A stretch of DNA of 64,000 bases from Limimaricola sp. G21655-S1 (GTDB lineage: Bacteria; Pseudomonadota; Alphaproteobacteria; Rhodobacterales; Rhodobacteraceae): the NCBI RefSeq assembly GCF_027213785.1, contig NZ_JAPWGO010000018.1, positions 1 through 64,000 on the forward strand. Direction: 5' to 3'. A program made the translations under genes and the position numbers. The notes beneath the pieces are model-generated. The model saw only the letters and a program-made list of their open reading frames with translations. It was not told where the DNA came from and did no database searches. This document shows positions 18,049 to 25,944 of this stretch, one piece after another. Every line of letters starts with the position of its first letter. Within the stretch, counting starts at the first letter, position 1.

Positions 18049-18858
18049 TTAGTTACGGTTCATTCCGTGCTCGCCGCGCGTCAGCAGTATCCGCTTCCAG
18101 AAAGTCTCGCGCGCGATAATCGTTTCGTCGGGAACCCGCACTGCGCGGTGTTCAAGCAATGCGAAGCGAAAATTGGTGCGGCAGTAATCCAGGCCCTGCT
18201 GGTCGACCAACCCGCGCAGGTCAACGTTGCCACCATGTCCGGTCTCGGTATAAGCGCGCCAGCGCGACCACAGACCCTGATCACCATATGCCGACCCAAC
18301 ATAGCGCCGTCCCGTGCGCACGTCGGTGATGAGGTAGATGCCTTTGACGTTCTCCAGCGCAGCGCGCCAGTCGAGGCGGTCGTTGCGGATCAGGGTCTCA
18401 AGCTCCTCGAATGCGAGATCGATGTCCTCGTATCCGGGGAAGCTCCTTCCCGAATAGGGCTCGCGCAAAATTTTCAGGACTTCGAAATTCTCGTAGTGCC
18501 TCTCCATCGTGGGGCGCGTCGTTCTTTCACGATATGGATATCGCAGCTTCAGGCGACCCGAAAAACCTACGCCCTGATCCGTCAGCTCCACTTCATATCG
18601 ATCCGCGTGGCGGTGAAGAACGCGGAAAACTCCGCCAAACAGCCAACAATCTGTCTCGTGGTAGAACTGGATCAGTGAGAATATCAACGGTCTGTTGAAG
18701 TCATCGCGACCCGGCCAGTATTCCTGCCAGCCCTGCCACTCCTGGTGGTTGCGTGCCCAGACCTCTAGCGGCTGCGAATGACCGTTTCAGCGCGCGAAGT
18801 GAATTTTGTAGTCACGCTGGTTTTCGATTGGCCAGATGTCTCGTAGTAAGATCGGCAT
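18049..18858 (-). pseudogene. GIY-YIG nuclease gene interrupted by an in-frame TGA
   Basis: Read on the minus strand from the ATG at 18858, the frame is intact except for TGA at 18789-18787 (codon 24), in the context HFAR-stop-NGHSQPLEVW. The stop replaces what is probably a Trp codon (TGG to TGA). Beyond it the frame continues for 246 codons: an N-terminal domain (WQGWQEYWPGRDDFNRP) and a C-terminal GIY-YIG domain (KGIYLITDVRTGRRYVGSAYG, then ETFWKRIL with the catalytic Glu). A downstream TTG at 18687 could restart a 212-aa product lacking the N-terminus. It may be a real loss, a sequencing error, or suppressed in vivo. Confidence 0.8.
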
Positions 18859-19249
18859 GTAAATCCTTGTGATTGCGTCTTGTTCGGAGCCGGATGCGCT
18901 TCAATACAGTTTGCCAATATCCATGTCACGGCGCCAGAACTACGGTCGGCTCATCTACCGATTCTGTGGACAAAGCTTAGCTTCGTCCAACTTCGTCGAT
19001 CTGCTCATCAAGTCTCGTTTCTCGGGAAAGAATGAGTGCGACGGGGCCGCTCTCTGCAATCGAAATGTCGCGGATTTCCGTGACGATGCCCGCGCCGCGT
19101 CCGAAATTCTTCGTCTGCAATCTCGTGTGTTGCGGCGGGTCGACGGTAACGATGCACGGCGCGCAAGCGGCAGGGTGTGCGTCACTACTGTCGCCGTTTT
19201 CCCTTTCGCTGCTGTTCCCCTCGAAGGTCACGCCAAACCTGACGGGGCG
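18859..19249. other. Gene-free stretch between the GIY-YIG pseudogene and leader repeat 3
   Basis: About 390 bp with no convincing gene; short frames on both strands lack ribosome-binding sites and recognisable residues. It presumably contains the promoter of the GIY-YIG gene near its left edge. Nothing else recognised. Confidence 0.5.
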
Positions 19250-19309
19250 CGCCGGCCGGTCAATGGCTGCCCGCACCACCCCTTCGGGCCGTGTTGTCCA
19301 TTGACCGGA
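19250..19309 (+). repeat. Leader repeat, copy 3 (short form, with inverted repeat)
   Basis: Shares the core CCGGTCAATGG(G)CTGCCCGCACCACCC with copies 1 and 2, then TTCGGGCCGTGTTG. Here the core is bounded by a perfect 11-bp inverted repeat, CCGGTCAATGG ... CCATTGACCGG, about 32 bp apart. It ends 65 bp before the start codon at 19375. Confidence 0.75.
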
Positions 19310-19374
19310 CGGCTTTGCCGCCCCGCCGGACGGAAGGCGTATCGAGGAAAACATTAACCGAAAAGGAGAATACC

Positions 19375-19623
19375 ATGACGACTCGTAACAAGAACACCCG
19401 CCGCACCGAAGCCCGTGAAACCACACCGCCGAGCCTGATCGCCTACCATGTCAGCGAACGCGGCGAGAAGAAATTCTGGACCCGCATCGGCGCGGCCTGG
19501 GACCACGAAGATGCCCGCGGACTGACGCTGCAGCTCGAACTGCTTCCCGCCGGTGGCGGTCGCATCGTCCTTCGCGAACCACGCGATGAAGATGTTGAAG
19601 TGATCGAAGAGGAGGGCGCGTAA
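19375..19623 (+). CDS. Conserved small protein of the mobile element (82 aa)
   Basis: An 82-aa charged protein (MTTRNKNTRRTEARETTPPS; then LIAYHVSERGEKKFWTRIGA and WDHEDARGLTLQLELLP) with no named domain; the N-terminus is basic, the C-terminus acidic. The ATG has AAAAGGAGAA upstream. It is the third gene standing alone behind a copy of the leader repeat, so it is probably regulated together with ardC and the DUF2958 gene. Function unknown. Confidence 0.7.
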   Translation: MTTRNKNTRRTEARETTPPSLIAYHVSERGEKKFWTRIGAAWDHEDARGLTLQLELLPAGGGRIVLREPRDEDVEVIEEEGA

Positions 19624-19665
19624 GCGCCCTTCGCTGAAACAGGGACGCGGGTAACCGCGTCCCTG

Positions 19666-19926
19666 TCAGCTGTTTGCGGCCTTTGCTTTGGGCGGACGGC
19701 CGCGCCGCCGTTTCGGCTTGTCGATCTTCACGTTCAGGCCCTGTTCTTTGGCAAGGCGCTGAATCTGTGCGATCGCGTCTTGCTTGCGCTTGGCCCCGCG
19801 CTCTTCGAGCAGCGCCGTGGCCGCGCTGATCAGGTCCTGCAACTCCGCGTCGGACTTGTCTTGCAGGCGGGGCGCACGCTCCTGCGGTGCGCCCGCGCCA
19901 GGGTCAATGATGATGTGGTTCGTCAC
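19666..19926 (-). CDS. Small AT-hook-like DNA-binding protein
   Basis: An 86-aa protein with a helical middle (LQDLISAATALLEERGAKRK) and a basic C-terminus KPKRRRGRPPKAKA containing the AT-hook core RGRPPK. Likely a minor-groove DNA-binding protein, perhaps a regulator or accessory of the transfer operon. GTG start; 12 bp after the 184-aa gene on the same strand, making it the last gene of the minus-strand operon. Confidence 0.65.
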   Translation of the reverse strand: MTNHIIIDPGAGAPQERAPRLQDKSDAELQDLISAATALLEERGAKRKQDAIAQIQRLAKEQGLNVKIDKPKRRRGRPPKAKAANS

Positions 19927-19938
19927 CTAAGGCCTCCT

Positions 19939-20493
19939 TCAGAACGGGATTTCATCGTCGTCATACGGACGAGGCCGCTCTAGCGGATACTCGGGTACCG
20001 GTATGCGAAGGGGTCGTCGGTCATGCAAACTGGGACTAATAAGGCGTGCGCCAGCATCACGCTGCCCCTGGAGAGACAAGCTCATCATCGCCAGAAGTCT
20101 TGTGACCGACAGGTCTTCTCCGTCATCCAGGAATCCGTACTCCGCGTGGTTGGCAAGCAAAGCGGCGGCCATATACAACTCCCTGACGGCCTGTTTTTCA
20201 GCGCCGCCATGAATGTCTCCGAATATGAACTCTTCCAGGGAGTAGCCGTTTACATCAGCCATTTTTTGCATAAGCGTTCTCGGACAACCCCTGCCGACAA
20301 ACAAGTTCAGTGACTCATTCACAAGCTGCTCGATATTCCGGAATATGTCGGTCCGTTCTGCGGCTTGGGAGAGCCATTCATAAACCCCCAGATCAATCGC
20401 CACTGTGATTTCGATCTGCATCTGTCGGTGGTCATTCTGCGGAACGGTTCTCGGATGCAGAGCGCGGAGGCGGGCTTGAGTTAGCTTTTTCAT
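19939..20493 (-). CDS. Hypothetical protein of the transfer-linked operon (184 aa)
   Basis: A 184-aa soluble protein without a recognised domain; its middle (VYEWLSQAAERTDIFRNIEQ, LVNESLNLFVGRG) is helical and the C-terminus is Pro/Arg/Asp-rich (RPRPYDDDEIPF). The start overlaps the stop of the upstream 53-aa gene (ATGA), showing translational coupling. Probably an accessory of the coupling-protein operon. Confidence 0.6.
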   Translation of the reverse strand: MKKLTQARLRALHPRTVPQNDHRQMQIEITVAIDLGVYEWLSQAAERTDIFRNIEQLVNESLNLFVGRGCPRTLMQKMADVNGYSLEEFIFGDIHGGAEKQAVRELYMAAALLANHAEYGFLDDGEDLSVTRLLAMMSLSLQGQRDAGARLISPSLHDRRPLRIPVPEYPLERPRPYDDDEIPF

Positions 20494-20651
20494 TTCTTGT
20501 TCCTTCCATCATCTTTGGTTTCGGGTTGGTCGTCTTCGGCGGGAAAATCATCGACGTGCCAGACGCCGCCGCCGGGGTCTTCGATGAATTGCTCACGCAG
20601 CTCGCGCTGGCGTTCGCGTTCTCGTTCGTTCGGAATTTTGGGATTGGTCAT
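20490..20651 (-). CDS. Small hypothetical protein (53 aa)
   Basis: A 53-aa highly charged peptide (MTNPKIPNERERERQRELRE...; VWHVDDFPAEDDQP). The ATG at 20651 was preferred to earlier in-frame starts because those run into the VWA gene. Its stop overlaps the next start by ATGA. Unknown function; supported by its place in a tightly coupled operon. Confidence 0.55.
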   Translation of the reverse strand: MTNPKIPNERERERQRELREQFIEDPGGGVWHVDDFPAEDDQPETKDDGRNKK

Positions 20652-20659
20652 CGCTTCTC

Positions 20660-21328
20660 TCAGGGTTTGGGCGGCGGCAGCAAAAGCTGCCGCGCCTTGG
20701 CGTTCGGAAGGCGCTTCAGCGCGTCCTGCCCGCCTGCGGTCAGCAGCGCCGCGCCGCTGCACAGGTCAGAAAGCGGCAGCTGATCGCCCAGCTTGATCGA
20801 CCGGCCGCCGGTAGCTTCGGCGATGCTGTTGAAGGCTGAGGCCGCGACGGGATCGTCGCCTTCGCGGAAGCAGAAGACGCGGCTGCCGCGATTGCGCAGA
20901 GTGCACGTCGGCATCAGGACGACATTGCTGCACTCTTCGAAGGCATCGCCGATCAGGATCAGCGCGTCGGTCTTTGTCTTGTCGTTCGCAAAAGCTTCGA
21001 GCGCCGGGATGAACTGCGTCAGGCCTTGGCGGCAGCGCACCGCTGTCATCTTCTTTGCGACCTTCAGCGCATCACCCTGCCAGCCATAGTCGGACAACTT
21101 GCCGCCCCCGAACTCCAGCAGCCGCAACTGCAGGGCTTTCAGTCCGGCCAGGTCCTTGAACATCCGCAGCTGCGCCGTCTGGGCCTGTTCCCAGCTGTGC
21201 TCACGGCTGCCGGTGGCATCAATGATCATGCCGATATGCACCGGGCGGCGCTGTGCTTTGAAGGCCGCCACGGCGCGCGTCAGCGCCGTGGACTTGTTCG
21301 GTTTGATGATGGCAGGCAGCATGATCAT
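20660..21328 (-). CDS. VWA-like domain protein
   Basis: A 222-aa protein with a von Willebrand A-type fold: HIGMIIDATGSREHS gives the MIDAS metal site D37-x-T39-x-S41, followed by alternating helices and strands (ALILIGDAFEE near 135-145 as a second MIDAS element). VWA proteins act as metal-dependent protein-interaction modules. It lies in an operon with a J-domain protein and the VirD4-like coupling protein. The ATG overlaps the stop of the 55-aa gene upstream. Confidence 0.65.
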   Translation of the reverse strand: MIMLPAIIKPNKSTALTRAVAAFKAQRRPVHIGMIIDATGSREHSWEQAQTAQLRMFKDLAGLKALQLRLLEFGGGKLSDYGWQGDALKVAKKMTAVRCRQGLTQFIPALEAFANDKTKTDALILIGDAFEECSNVVLMPTCTLRNRGSRVFCFREGDDPVAASAFNSIAEATGGRSIKLGDQLPLSDLCSGAALLTAGGQDALKRLPNAKARQLLLPPPKP

Positions 21329-21492
21329 CGCGCCTTCTTGTTCGAGGTTTCGTTCTGGTCGCTGCGCCAGCTGACGATCTTATTGCGGACCGGCGGGAAG
21401 CTTGGCAGCGGCGGTTCCGTCCAGCGCCTGCGCCATTGCGGGTTATGCTCGGGATCGCTCATCCGCGCGTAATCGGGCTTGCTGCGTTTCAT
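21325..21492 (-). CDS. Small basic hypothetical protein (55 aa)
   Basis: A 55-aa frame (MKRSKPDYARMSDPEHNPQW..., RRRWTEPPLP) preceded on its strand by GAAGGAG. Its TGA at 21325-21327 overlaps the ATG of the VWA gene (21328) as ATGA. The aromatic/basic composition and coupling support a real gene. No function assigned. Confidence 0.55.
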   Translation of the reverse strand: MKRSKPDYARMSDPEHNPQWRRRWTEPPLPSFPPVRNKIVSWRSDQNETSNKKAR

Positions 21493-21560
21493 GTCGGGCT
21501 CCTTCCACCGGAAGTTTTTGTTCTGATGGGAAGAGCTTACGGATGCGGGTCACCCCGCGT

Positions 21561-21600
21561 CCTGAGCACAGACTGGTCACATGCGGCGCCGCGCTTTCTT
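21561..21600 (+). repeat. Short repeat A, copy 1
   Basis: CCTGAGCACAGACTGGTCAC followed by GCGCCGCGCTT. It closely matches 23790-23826. It spans the 3' end of the J-domain gene. Confidence 0.5.
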
Positions 21601-22065
21601 CAGGACATCGCGCGCGGCATTGATCTGCTTTGCAGCTTCTTCACTGCCGCCAGGGGTATCGGGATGCGCCGCCGCGATGGCCTTGCGATAGGCCTTGCTC
21701 AGTTCCTTCTCGCTGAAGCCCACTTCGAGCCCGAGCAGCCGCATCGCGAATTCCTGATCGTCATCATCGCCGGCATGATGGTCATCGGGCTGATCCTGCT
21801 GATGATGCTCTTCGTCATCATGCCGATCATCAGCTTCGCTGCGGCGCATCTCGCTGAGCAGCAGCCGGGCAAACAGCAGCCCGTCCGCCAACAGCCGGAA
21901 CGGCAGCACGATGATCAGCACCGGTAGCCGCAGCACGGTCTTGAGCGCCGTCCAGATCACTAGCACGATGAACCAGAGCAGATAGCCGATACCGGTCAGC
22001 AGGATCGGGGCGATCTCGGCAAAGATCATCGAGATCAGCACCCAGCCAATCAGCAGCCAGATCAT
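21577..22065 (-). CDS. Membrane-anchored J-domain protein
   Basis: A 162-aa protein with two or three N-terminal hydrophobic segments (about residues 2-60), a His/Asp-rich linker (DDRHDDEEHHQQDQPDDHH, about 78-96) and a C-terminal J-domain with the HPD motif at 134-136 (YRKAIAAAHPDTPGG). It would recruit an Hsp70 (DnaK) to the membrane. The start overlaps the stop of the coupling-protein gene (ATGA), so it is translated with it; a role in handling the transfer apparatus is inferred. Confidence 0.75.
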   Translation of the reverse strand: MIWLLIGWVLISMIFAEIAPILLTGIGYLLWFIVLVIWTALKTVLRLPVLIIVLPFRLLADGLLFARLLLSEMRRSEADDRHDDEEHHQQDQPDDHHAGDDDDQEFAMRLLGLEVGFSEKELSKAYRKAIAAAHPDTPGGSEEAAKQINAARDVLKKARRRM

Positions 22066-23705
22066 TTTAAACCTCCGATCAGTCCGGCGTCGTGCACGTA
22101 GGGAAGGCCGTAGAGGAGCATCAGACCGGTCATGGCCAGCGCGACCAGCGGGTGCGGGGCCATCAGGCAGACGAGCGCGTAATACAGCCGCCCCCAGAAC
22201 GCGCTGATGCTGTTATACGGGCTGCGCTTTGGCATCTTGCCGTCATAGAATGGACCCGGATTGTAGCGGCCTTGCAGCTCCGGCCGATTCCAGTACGCGA
22301 CCTTCTTCAGCCTCATCGGCCACAGATTGCCGAGCAGCACGATCTGCTCATCGTCATTGGTGCGCAGCAGCTCTTCGGCCATCAGCAGCGGCCGCGCTGT
22401 GTGCGACACCGACCGCTCGCCGCGCGCATTCACGCTTTCAGTGACGACCGTGCTCTGGCCGATCATGTCGCGCGTGTACTGCGCGGTCTGCAGATCGCTG
22501 ACGCCGAGTATCTGCAGCAGGGCGCAGTTGCTGACGATGGTCTGCCAGTTCGCGCCGTAAAGCTCGACCACCTGGCCGATATTCTGCCAGATCGTCCAGA
22601 CCCGCACCTTGTACTTGCGCAGAGTCGCCAGCCAGTTCGGCAGCCTTACGATCTTGCCGAGTGCCGCCGCCTCATCGATCAGGAAGGTCACCGGCTCCGG
22701 CGCATAAGGCTTGCGCTGCAGGCACAGAATGGCACAGGCCATCGCGAGGCGCGTGATCGCCGCATGGCTCTCGATATATTCGAGCGGCATGACAACGCTG
22801 ATGATGCAGCCATTGCTGGCCTTGCCCTTTGCTTTCAGCTTCCGGAAATCGACATCGTTGCGCGACAGGTTTTGCCGCACCAAAGGATCAGCCAGGAAAG
22901 CAAGGTCCTGCTGGATCGTCGACATGATCGCCGAGAATTCTTCGGGCGCCGTAGCCTCGATGCGCGAAAGCTTATCGGCTTCGAACTTCGCCAGATGGCC
23001 GCAGGCCGGATTGGTCTTCATGGCGCGCAGCAGCGCGTTCCAATTGGCGAGGCCCGCATAGGCGTATTCATAGAGCGTCGCGATGTTCTGGCGGTGTGCC
23101 GGCTCTGCCGTCTTGATATGGACGAGCATCGCCCGCTTGGCGCTCGCTGCCGCGTCTTTGAAGTAGCCGGAGCTGCCGCTTTCCTTGCCGGTGCGCGGTG
23201 TCAACATCTCGGCGAACAGCAGGGCATCGGCGGCGAAGCTCGCACTGTTTGCATCAAGCTGCGACAGCGGATTGAAGCCGTGCACCGGCAGCGCCCAGGG
23301 CTTGTCCGTGTGCATCGCGAACGGATTGATGCAGGCGATCTCAAGCCGGTCCTTGCGCCACGCCTTGATCGCCGTGGCGGCGTTCTCGCCGCCGGGATCA
23401 ACAACAAAGGCGCGCTTGAGCGTGAGCAGGTTCGGCAGGATCGCCGCCGTGCCCTTGCCGCAGCCGGTCATGCCGAAAGTGATCGCGTGCGCGCCCTGAT
23501 AATGCACGGCCAGACGGCCGGTCCAGTCACCGACATACAGGCCGCGCTTCTTGAACAGCCCTTTGCGGAAGGCGGTGAACACACGGCACCAGGCCGCCGC
23601 ACCATGCGTGGTCTTGTTGTTGTTCTCGAAGCGCCAGCACAGCAGAACCAGCGCGACGATGATCATGATCGCATAGGCGACATAGTCCGGTCTGATCGCT
23701 TCCAT
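22062..23705 (-). CDS. traG: Type IV coupling protein (VirD4/TraG family)
   Basis: A 547-aa TraG/VirD4-type ATPase that links the relaxosome to the secretion channel. N-terminal membrane segment (about residues 10-24), Walker A GMTGCGKGT at 78-86 and Walker B TFLIDEAAALG near 345; a second hydrophobic segment lies near the C-terminus (about 505-530). First gene of the minus-strand operon, divergent from the HTH-like gene at 23841. No mating-pair-formation genes are seen here, so the element may depend on a channel encoded to the left or elsewhere. Confidence 0.9.
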   Translation of the reverse strand: MEAIRPDYVAYAIMIIVALVLLCWRFENNNKTTHGAAAWCRVFTAFRKGLFKKRGLYVGDWTGRLAVHYQGAHAITFGMTGCGKGTAAILPNLLTLKRAFVVDPGGENAATAIKAWRKDRLEIACINPFAMHTDKPWALPVHGFNPLSQLDANSASFAADALLFAEMLTPRTGKESGSSGYFKDAAASAKRAMLVHIKTAEPAHRQNIATLYEYAYAGLANWNALLRAMKTNPACGHLAKFEADKLSRIEATAPEEFSAIMSTIQQDLAFLADPLVRQNLSRNDVDFRKLKAKGKASNGCIISVVMPLEYIESHAAITRLAMACAILCLQRKPYAPEPVTFLIDEAAALGKIVRLPNWLATLRKYKVRVWTIWQNIGQVVELYGANWQTIVSNCALLQILGVSDLQTAQYTRDMIGQSTVVTESVNARGERSVSHTARPLLMAEELLRTNDDEQIVLLGNLWPMRLKKVAYWNRPELQGRYNPGPFYDGKMPKRSPYNSISAFWGRLYYALVCLMAPHPLVALAMTGLMLLYGLPYVHDAGLIGGLK

Positions 23706-23789
23706 TTGCGGGCGTCCTTGCTATTGTTGGTCCGGCTCGCGCCGGCGCATTGCGCTGCCCACAAACCTGCCGTCCGCCCGCGCGGAATT

Positions 23790-23826
23790 CCTGAGCAAGG
23801 ACTGGTCACGCTGCGCCGCGCTTATT
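23790..23826 (+). repeat. Short repeat A, copy 2
   Basis: CCTGAGCAAGGACTGGTCAC then GCGCCGCGCTT, 17 of 20 bases equal to copy 1 in the first block and the same second block. It lies in the divergent promoter region between the coupling-protein gene and the gene at 23841, so it might be an operator. Confidence 0.5.
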
Positions 23827-23840
23827 GCGGGGGCGCAGCG

Positions 23841-24566
23841 ATGAACGAGACCGGCGGTCTCATCACGGTCAGCGAAGAAGAGCGCGCGCGTATCCGCGCG
23901 GCGCTGCAGGCCTATATGCGCGCCCATCGCATCGGTGTGCCGACGCTCTGCGCCCTGGTCATCGACCGTGATCCACGCCAGCGCGAGATGCCACTCTCGA
24001 CCCTGCAGCGCTTCCTGCGCGGCAAACATCGGACGGGCGATGCCTACGTCACGATGTGCGCGCAGTTCCTGGAGCGCGAAGGCTTCACGCCGCCCGAAGA
24101 GCGGGACCCGCTCGCCGATCTCGGCGGTGCGATGGCAGGCTTCTGGTCAGGTCGCGACTTCGATGCGGCTGCATTTGCACCGCTGGTCGGCACCTACGTC
24201 CATGTCTACGCGAAGGACACCGACAAGGAGCAGAATGTGCTGACGGTGCGCGAAGCACCGGCACACTATCTGGCCGTGCAGGAACAGCGCGGCGGCGTCG
24301 TACCGGAGCTGCGCTACAATTTCGAAGGTGTGCTGGTGCGCGCCGGTGTGCTGTTCCTGATAGCCATGCGGGAAACTCTCACCGGACTGCCGCGCACCTA
24401 TTGGCTGGAGCGTCTGTCATCACCGCCGCAATATAGGGGTACCTACCTGCAAGGGCAGGCGACGGAAGCCTTGTTCCGCGTCGAGGGCGACAACGGCACC
24501 TGTATGAAGACCGAACAGGTGCTGATTGAATCGGGGAGGGCTCGTGGTGCTATTTCTTCAGTTTGA
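23841..24566 (+). CDS. Hypothetical protein with N-terminal HTH-like segment (241 aa)
   Basis: A 241-aa protein. The N-terminal ~60 residues (IRAALQAYMRAHRIGVPTL ... STLQRFLRG) look like a helix-turn-helix of the kind that reads a motif at the start of a regulator. The remainder (DPLADLGGAMAGFWSGRDF onward) is a mixed alpha/beta domain with no named family. The long open frame upstream is not coding; the ATG at 23841 is the first within reach of a GGGGGCG ribosome-binding site. Divergent from the coupling-protein gene, so it may regulate it. Confidence 0.65.
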   Translation: MNETGGLITVSEEERARIRAALQAYMRAHRIGVPTLCALVIDRDPRQREMPLSTLQRFLRGKHRTGDAYVTMCAQFLEREGFTPPEERDPLADLGGAMAGFWSGRDFDAAAFAPLVGTYVHVYAKDTDKEQNVLTVREAPAHYLAVQEQRGGVVPELRYNFEGVLVRAGVLFLIAMRETLTGLPRTYWLERLSSPPQYRGTYLQGQATEALFRVEGDNGTCMKTEQVLIESGRARGAISSV

Positions 24567-24915
24567 CGAACAGAACCGTCCCATCCTCGCTGACCGTGGC
24601 CGCTATGCTGACGACGATATGCTCGCCTGCGCCTATCGCGGCGAGAATGAAAAGGTGTTGGCCGCGCTTGCCGCCGGTGCCGATATCGACATGGTGGATG
24701 CGCCGACGGGGCTGAGTGCTCTGCACATCGCCGTCGGCACCAATAATCTGAAGCTGACCCGTGCTCTGCTGGAGCAATATCGGGCAGGCTTCTTTCCTGA
24801 TCAGGCGGGACGCTGGCCGAGCCTGATCGCCATTGAATGTGATGTCGACGAGGAACTCGCGGACTACATCATAGAGGCAAAAGCGCGCTTCCTGGAACAG
24901 GAGCGCTCCGCATAA
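24547..24915 (+). CDS. Ankyrin-repeat-like protein (122 aa)
   Basis: A small protein whose middle reads as ankyrin repeats: DDDMLACAYRGENEKVLAAL-AAGADID followed by GLSALHIAVGTNNLKLTRAL. Probably a protein-interaction module. GTG at 24547 was chosen for spacing from GGGAGGG (24534-24540); GTG 24544 or TTG 24526 are alternatives. It overlaps the end of the preceding gene and should be co-translated with it. Function unknown. Confidence 0.65.
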   Translation: MLFLQFDEQNRPILADRGRYADDDMLACAYRGENEKVLAALAAGADIDMVDAPTGLSALHIAVGTNNLKLTRALLEQYRAGFFPDQAGRWPSLIAIECDVDEELADYIIEAKARFLEQERSA

Positions 24916-25097
24916 ATCGGCGGTCTAAATTGCTGCGTGGAATGGATAATTCCGGGCGGGGAATTTGACCCAGCCGCAAAATTCAGGCAGTGTATAGCCG
25001 CCCAAATTAGCTGTGAGAGCCAGTTTGCGCGTAATGGTTAAGGTTTCCTTAAGCCCTCATGCGGCATACTGGAGGAAGAGAAGCTTAAGGGCGAATA

Positions 25098-25129
25098 CAA
25101 GATGTGCGCGGGGTCCCCGCGCCATCTTG
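25098..25129. repeat. Near-perfect 32-bp palindrome in the putative oriT
   Basis: CAAGATG-t-GCGCGGGG-t-CCCCGCGC-CATCTTG: two perfect arm pairs with one unpaired base on the left arm and a 1-base centre. It could be a relaxase or accessory-protein binding site or a cruciform. Confidence 0.7.
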
Positions 25130-25168
25130 GCAAGGGTGTGCTCCGCCCCCCGTTGCATCCCCCAGGTC

Positions 25169-25206
25169 ATCGTCTTTTTTCGGGCATCGAGCCCTAAAAA
25201 GACGAT
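25169..25206. repeat. Long A/T-rich inverted repeat in the putative oriT
   Basis: Arms ATCGTCTTTTTTCGGGC (25169-25185) and GCCCTAAAAAGACGAT (25191-25206) around the loop ATCGA, with one bulge/mismatch. The internal T6 and A5 runs make it terminator-like in both directions; it may equally be an oriT stem. Confidence 0.7.
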
Positions 25207-25590
25207 CGCAGCGCGCTCCTCCGCCATGCCGTCAGTTCACTGTGACCAGTTCATGACCTTGGCTGCGACCGCGCTGCTGCGCCACCTTCTCCGCTGACAG
25301 CTACGAACGGTGACGAGGGGAGATGTCTCTCTCCCCGCAATCCGGAAATTCACGCGGCTGCGTGAGTTTTCCGGTTGCCCCCATAGACCGGGCTTTCGCG
25401 CCCTGGACCACGACCACCGTTTCGCCGCTGGAGGACGATCAGGAGACGGCGCTCTCCTGAACCATCGCGGAACGTTTGCCCGTTCCATCAGCACCGAGGG
25501 GCGCCCCCCTTGGAAACCCGCTCCGGCCCGTCTGGGACCGGACCATGCCGCAAGCTGCCGCTTCGTGCATGGCGCAGAAAGAAGGACGAC

Positions 25591-25944
25591 ATGAGCAAAA
25601 GCGGCAGCGAGAAACGTCAGCGCGCGATCAGCCTGAAGGCGCGCTTTACCGATGCGGAGGCCGTCCTGATCAGGGACCAGGCCGCCCGCACCGGCGTTTC
25701 TGTTGCTGCGCTTATTCGCTATGCTGTTCTGCACCAGCATCCGCCAAAATCATCCCGCACGCCGCCGCTCGATCGCGAGGCGGCTGCGCAGCTGATCGGC
25801 AAGCTTGGTCAGGTCGCAGGCGCTCTTCGCGCTGCCGCTGACCAGGCGGATGAGATGCAGTGCGCTGCCATCGTCGATGCCGCCCATCGCGATCTTGCCG
25901 AAATGCGCGCCGCGCTCTTCGAAGCGCTTGGCAGGTTGCCATGA
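25591..25944 (+). CDS. mobC: MobC-like mobilization accessory protein
   Basis: A 117-aa basic protein: ISLKARFTDAEAVLIRDQAA followed by RTGVSVAALIRYAVL is the ribbon-helix-helix-like N-terminus of MobC/relaxosome accessory proteins, with a helical C-terminal half (LGQVAGALRAAADQADEMQ). It would bind oriT and help the relaxase. ATG with GAAGGA upstream; the stop overlaps the relaxase start (ATGA). Confidence 0.8.
   Translation: MSKSGSEKRQRAISLKARFTDAEAVLIRDQAARTGVSVAALIRYAVLHQHPPKSSRTPPLDREAAAQLIGKLGQVAGALRAAADQADEMQCAAIVDAAHRDLAEMRAALFEALGRLP

Larger units (their letters stand above)
24916..25590 (+). other. Gene-free, hairpin-rich region: candidate origin of transfer (oriT)
   Basis: About 675 bp without a gene directly upstream of the mobC-relaxase operon, the usual place for oriT. 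It holds short inverted repeats (CCTTAAGC ... GCTTAAGG at about 25050-25090) and two long hairpins listed separately. The nic site cannot be pointed to from sequence alone. Confidence 0.5.

Noticed and set aside
15037-19309. Leader repeats considered as a CRISPR array
   Set aside because: Only three diverged copies about 2 kb apart with genes between them; no regular spacers and no cas genes.
18869-19357. Plus-strand 162-codon frame around leader repeat 3
   Set aside because: Runs through the repeat and has no ribosome-binding site or recognisable residues.
22092-24566. Single 824-codon plus-strand frame across the coupling-protein gene
   Set aside because: Most of it is antisense to VirD4/TraG. 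Only the part from the ATG at 23841 has protein-like character and was kept.
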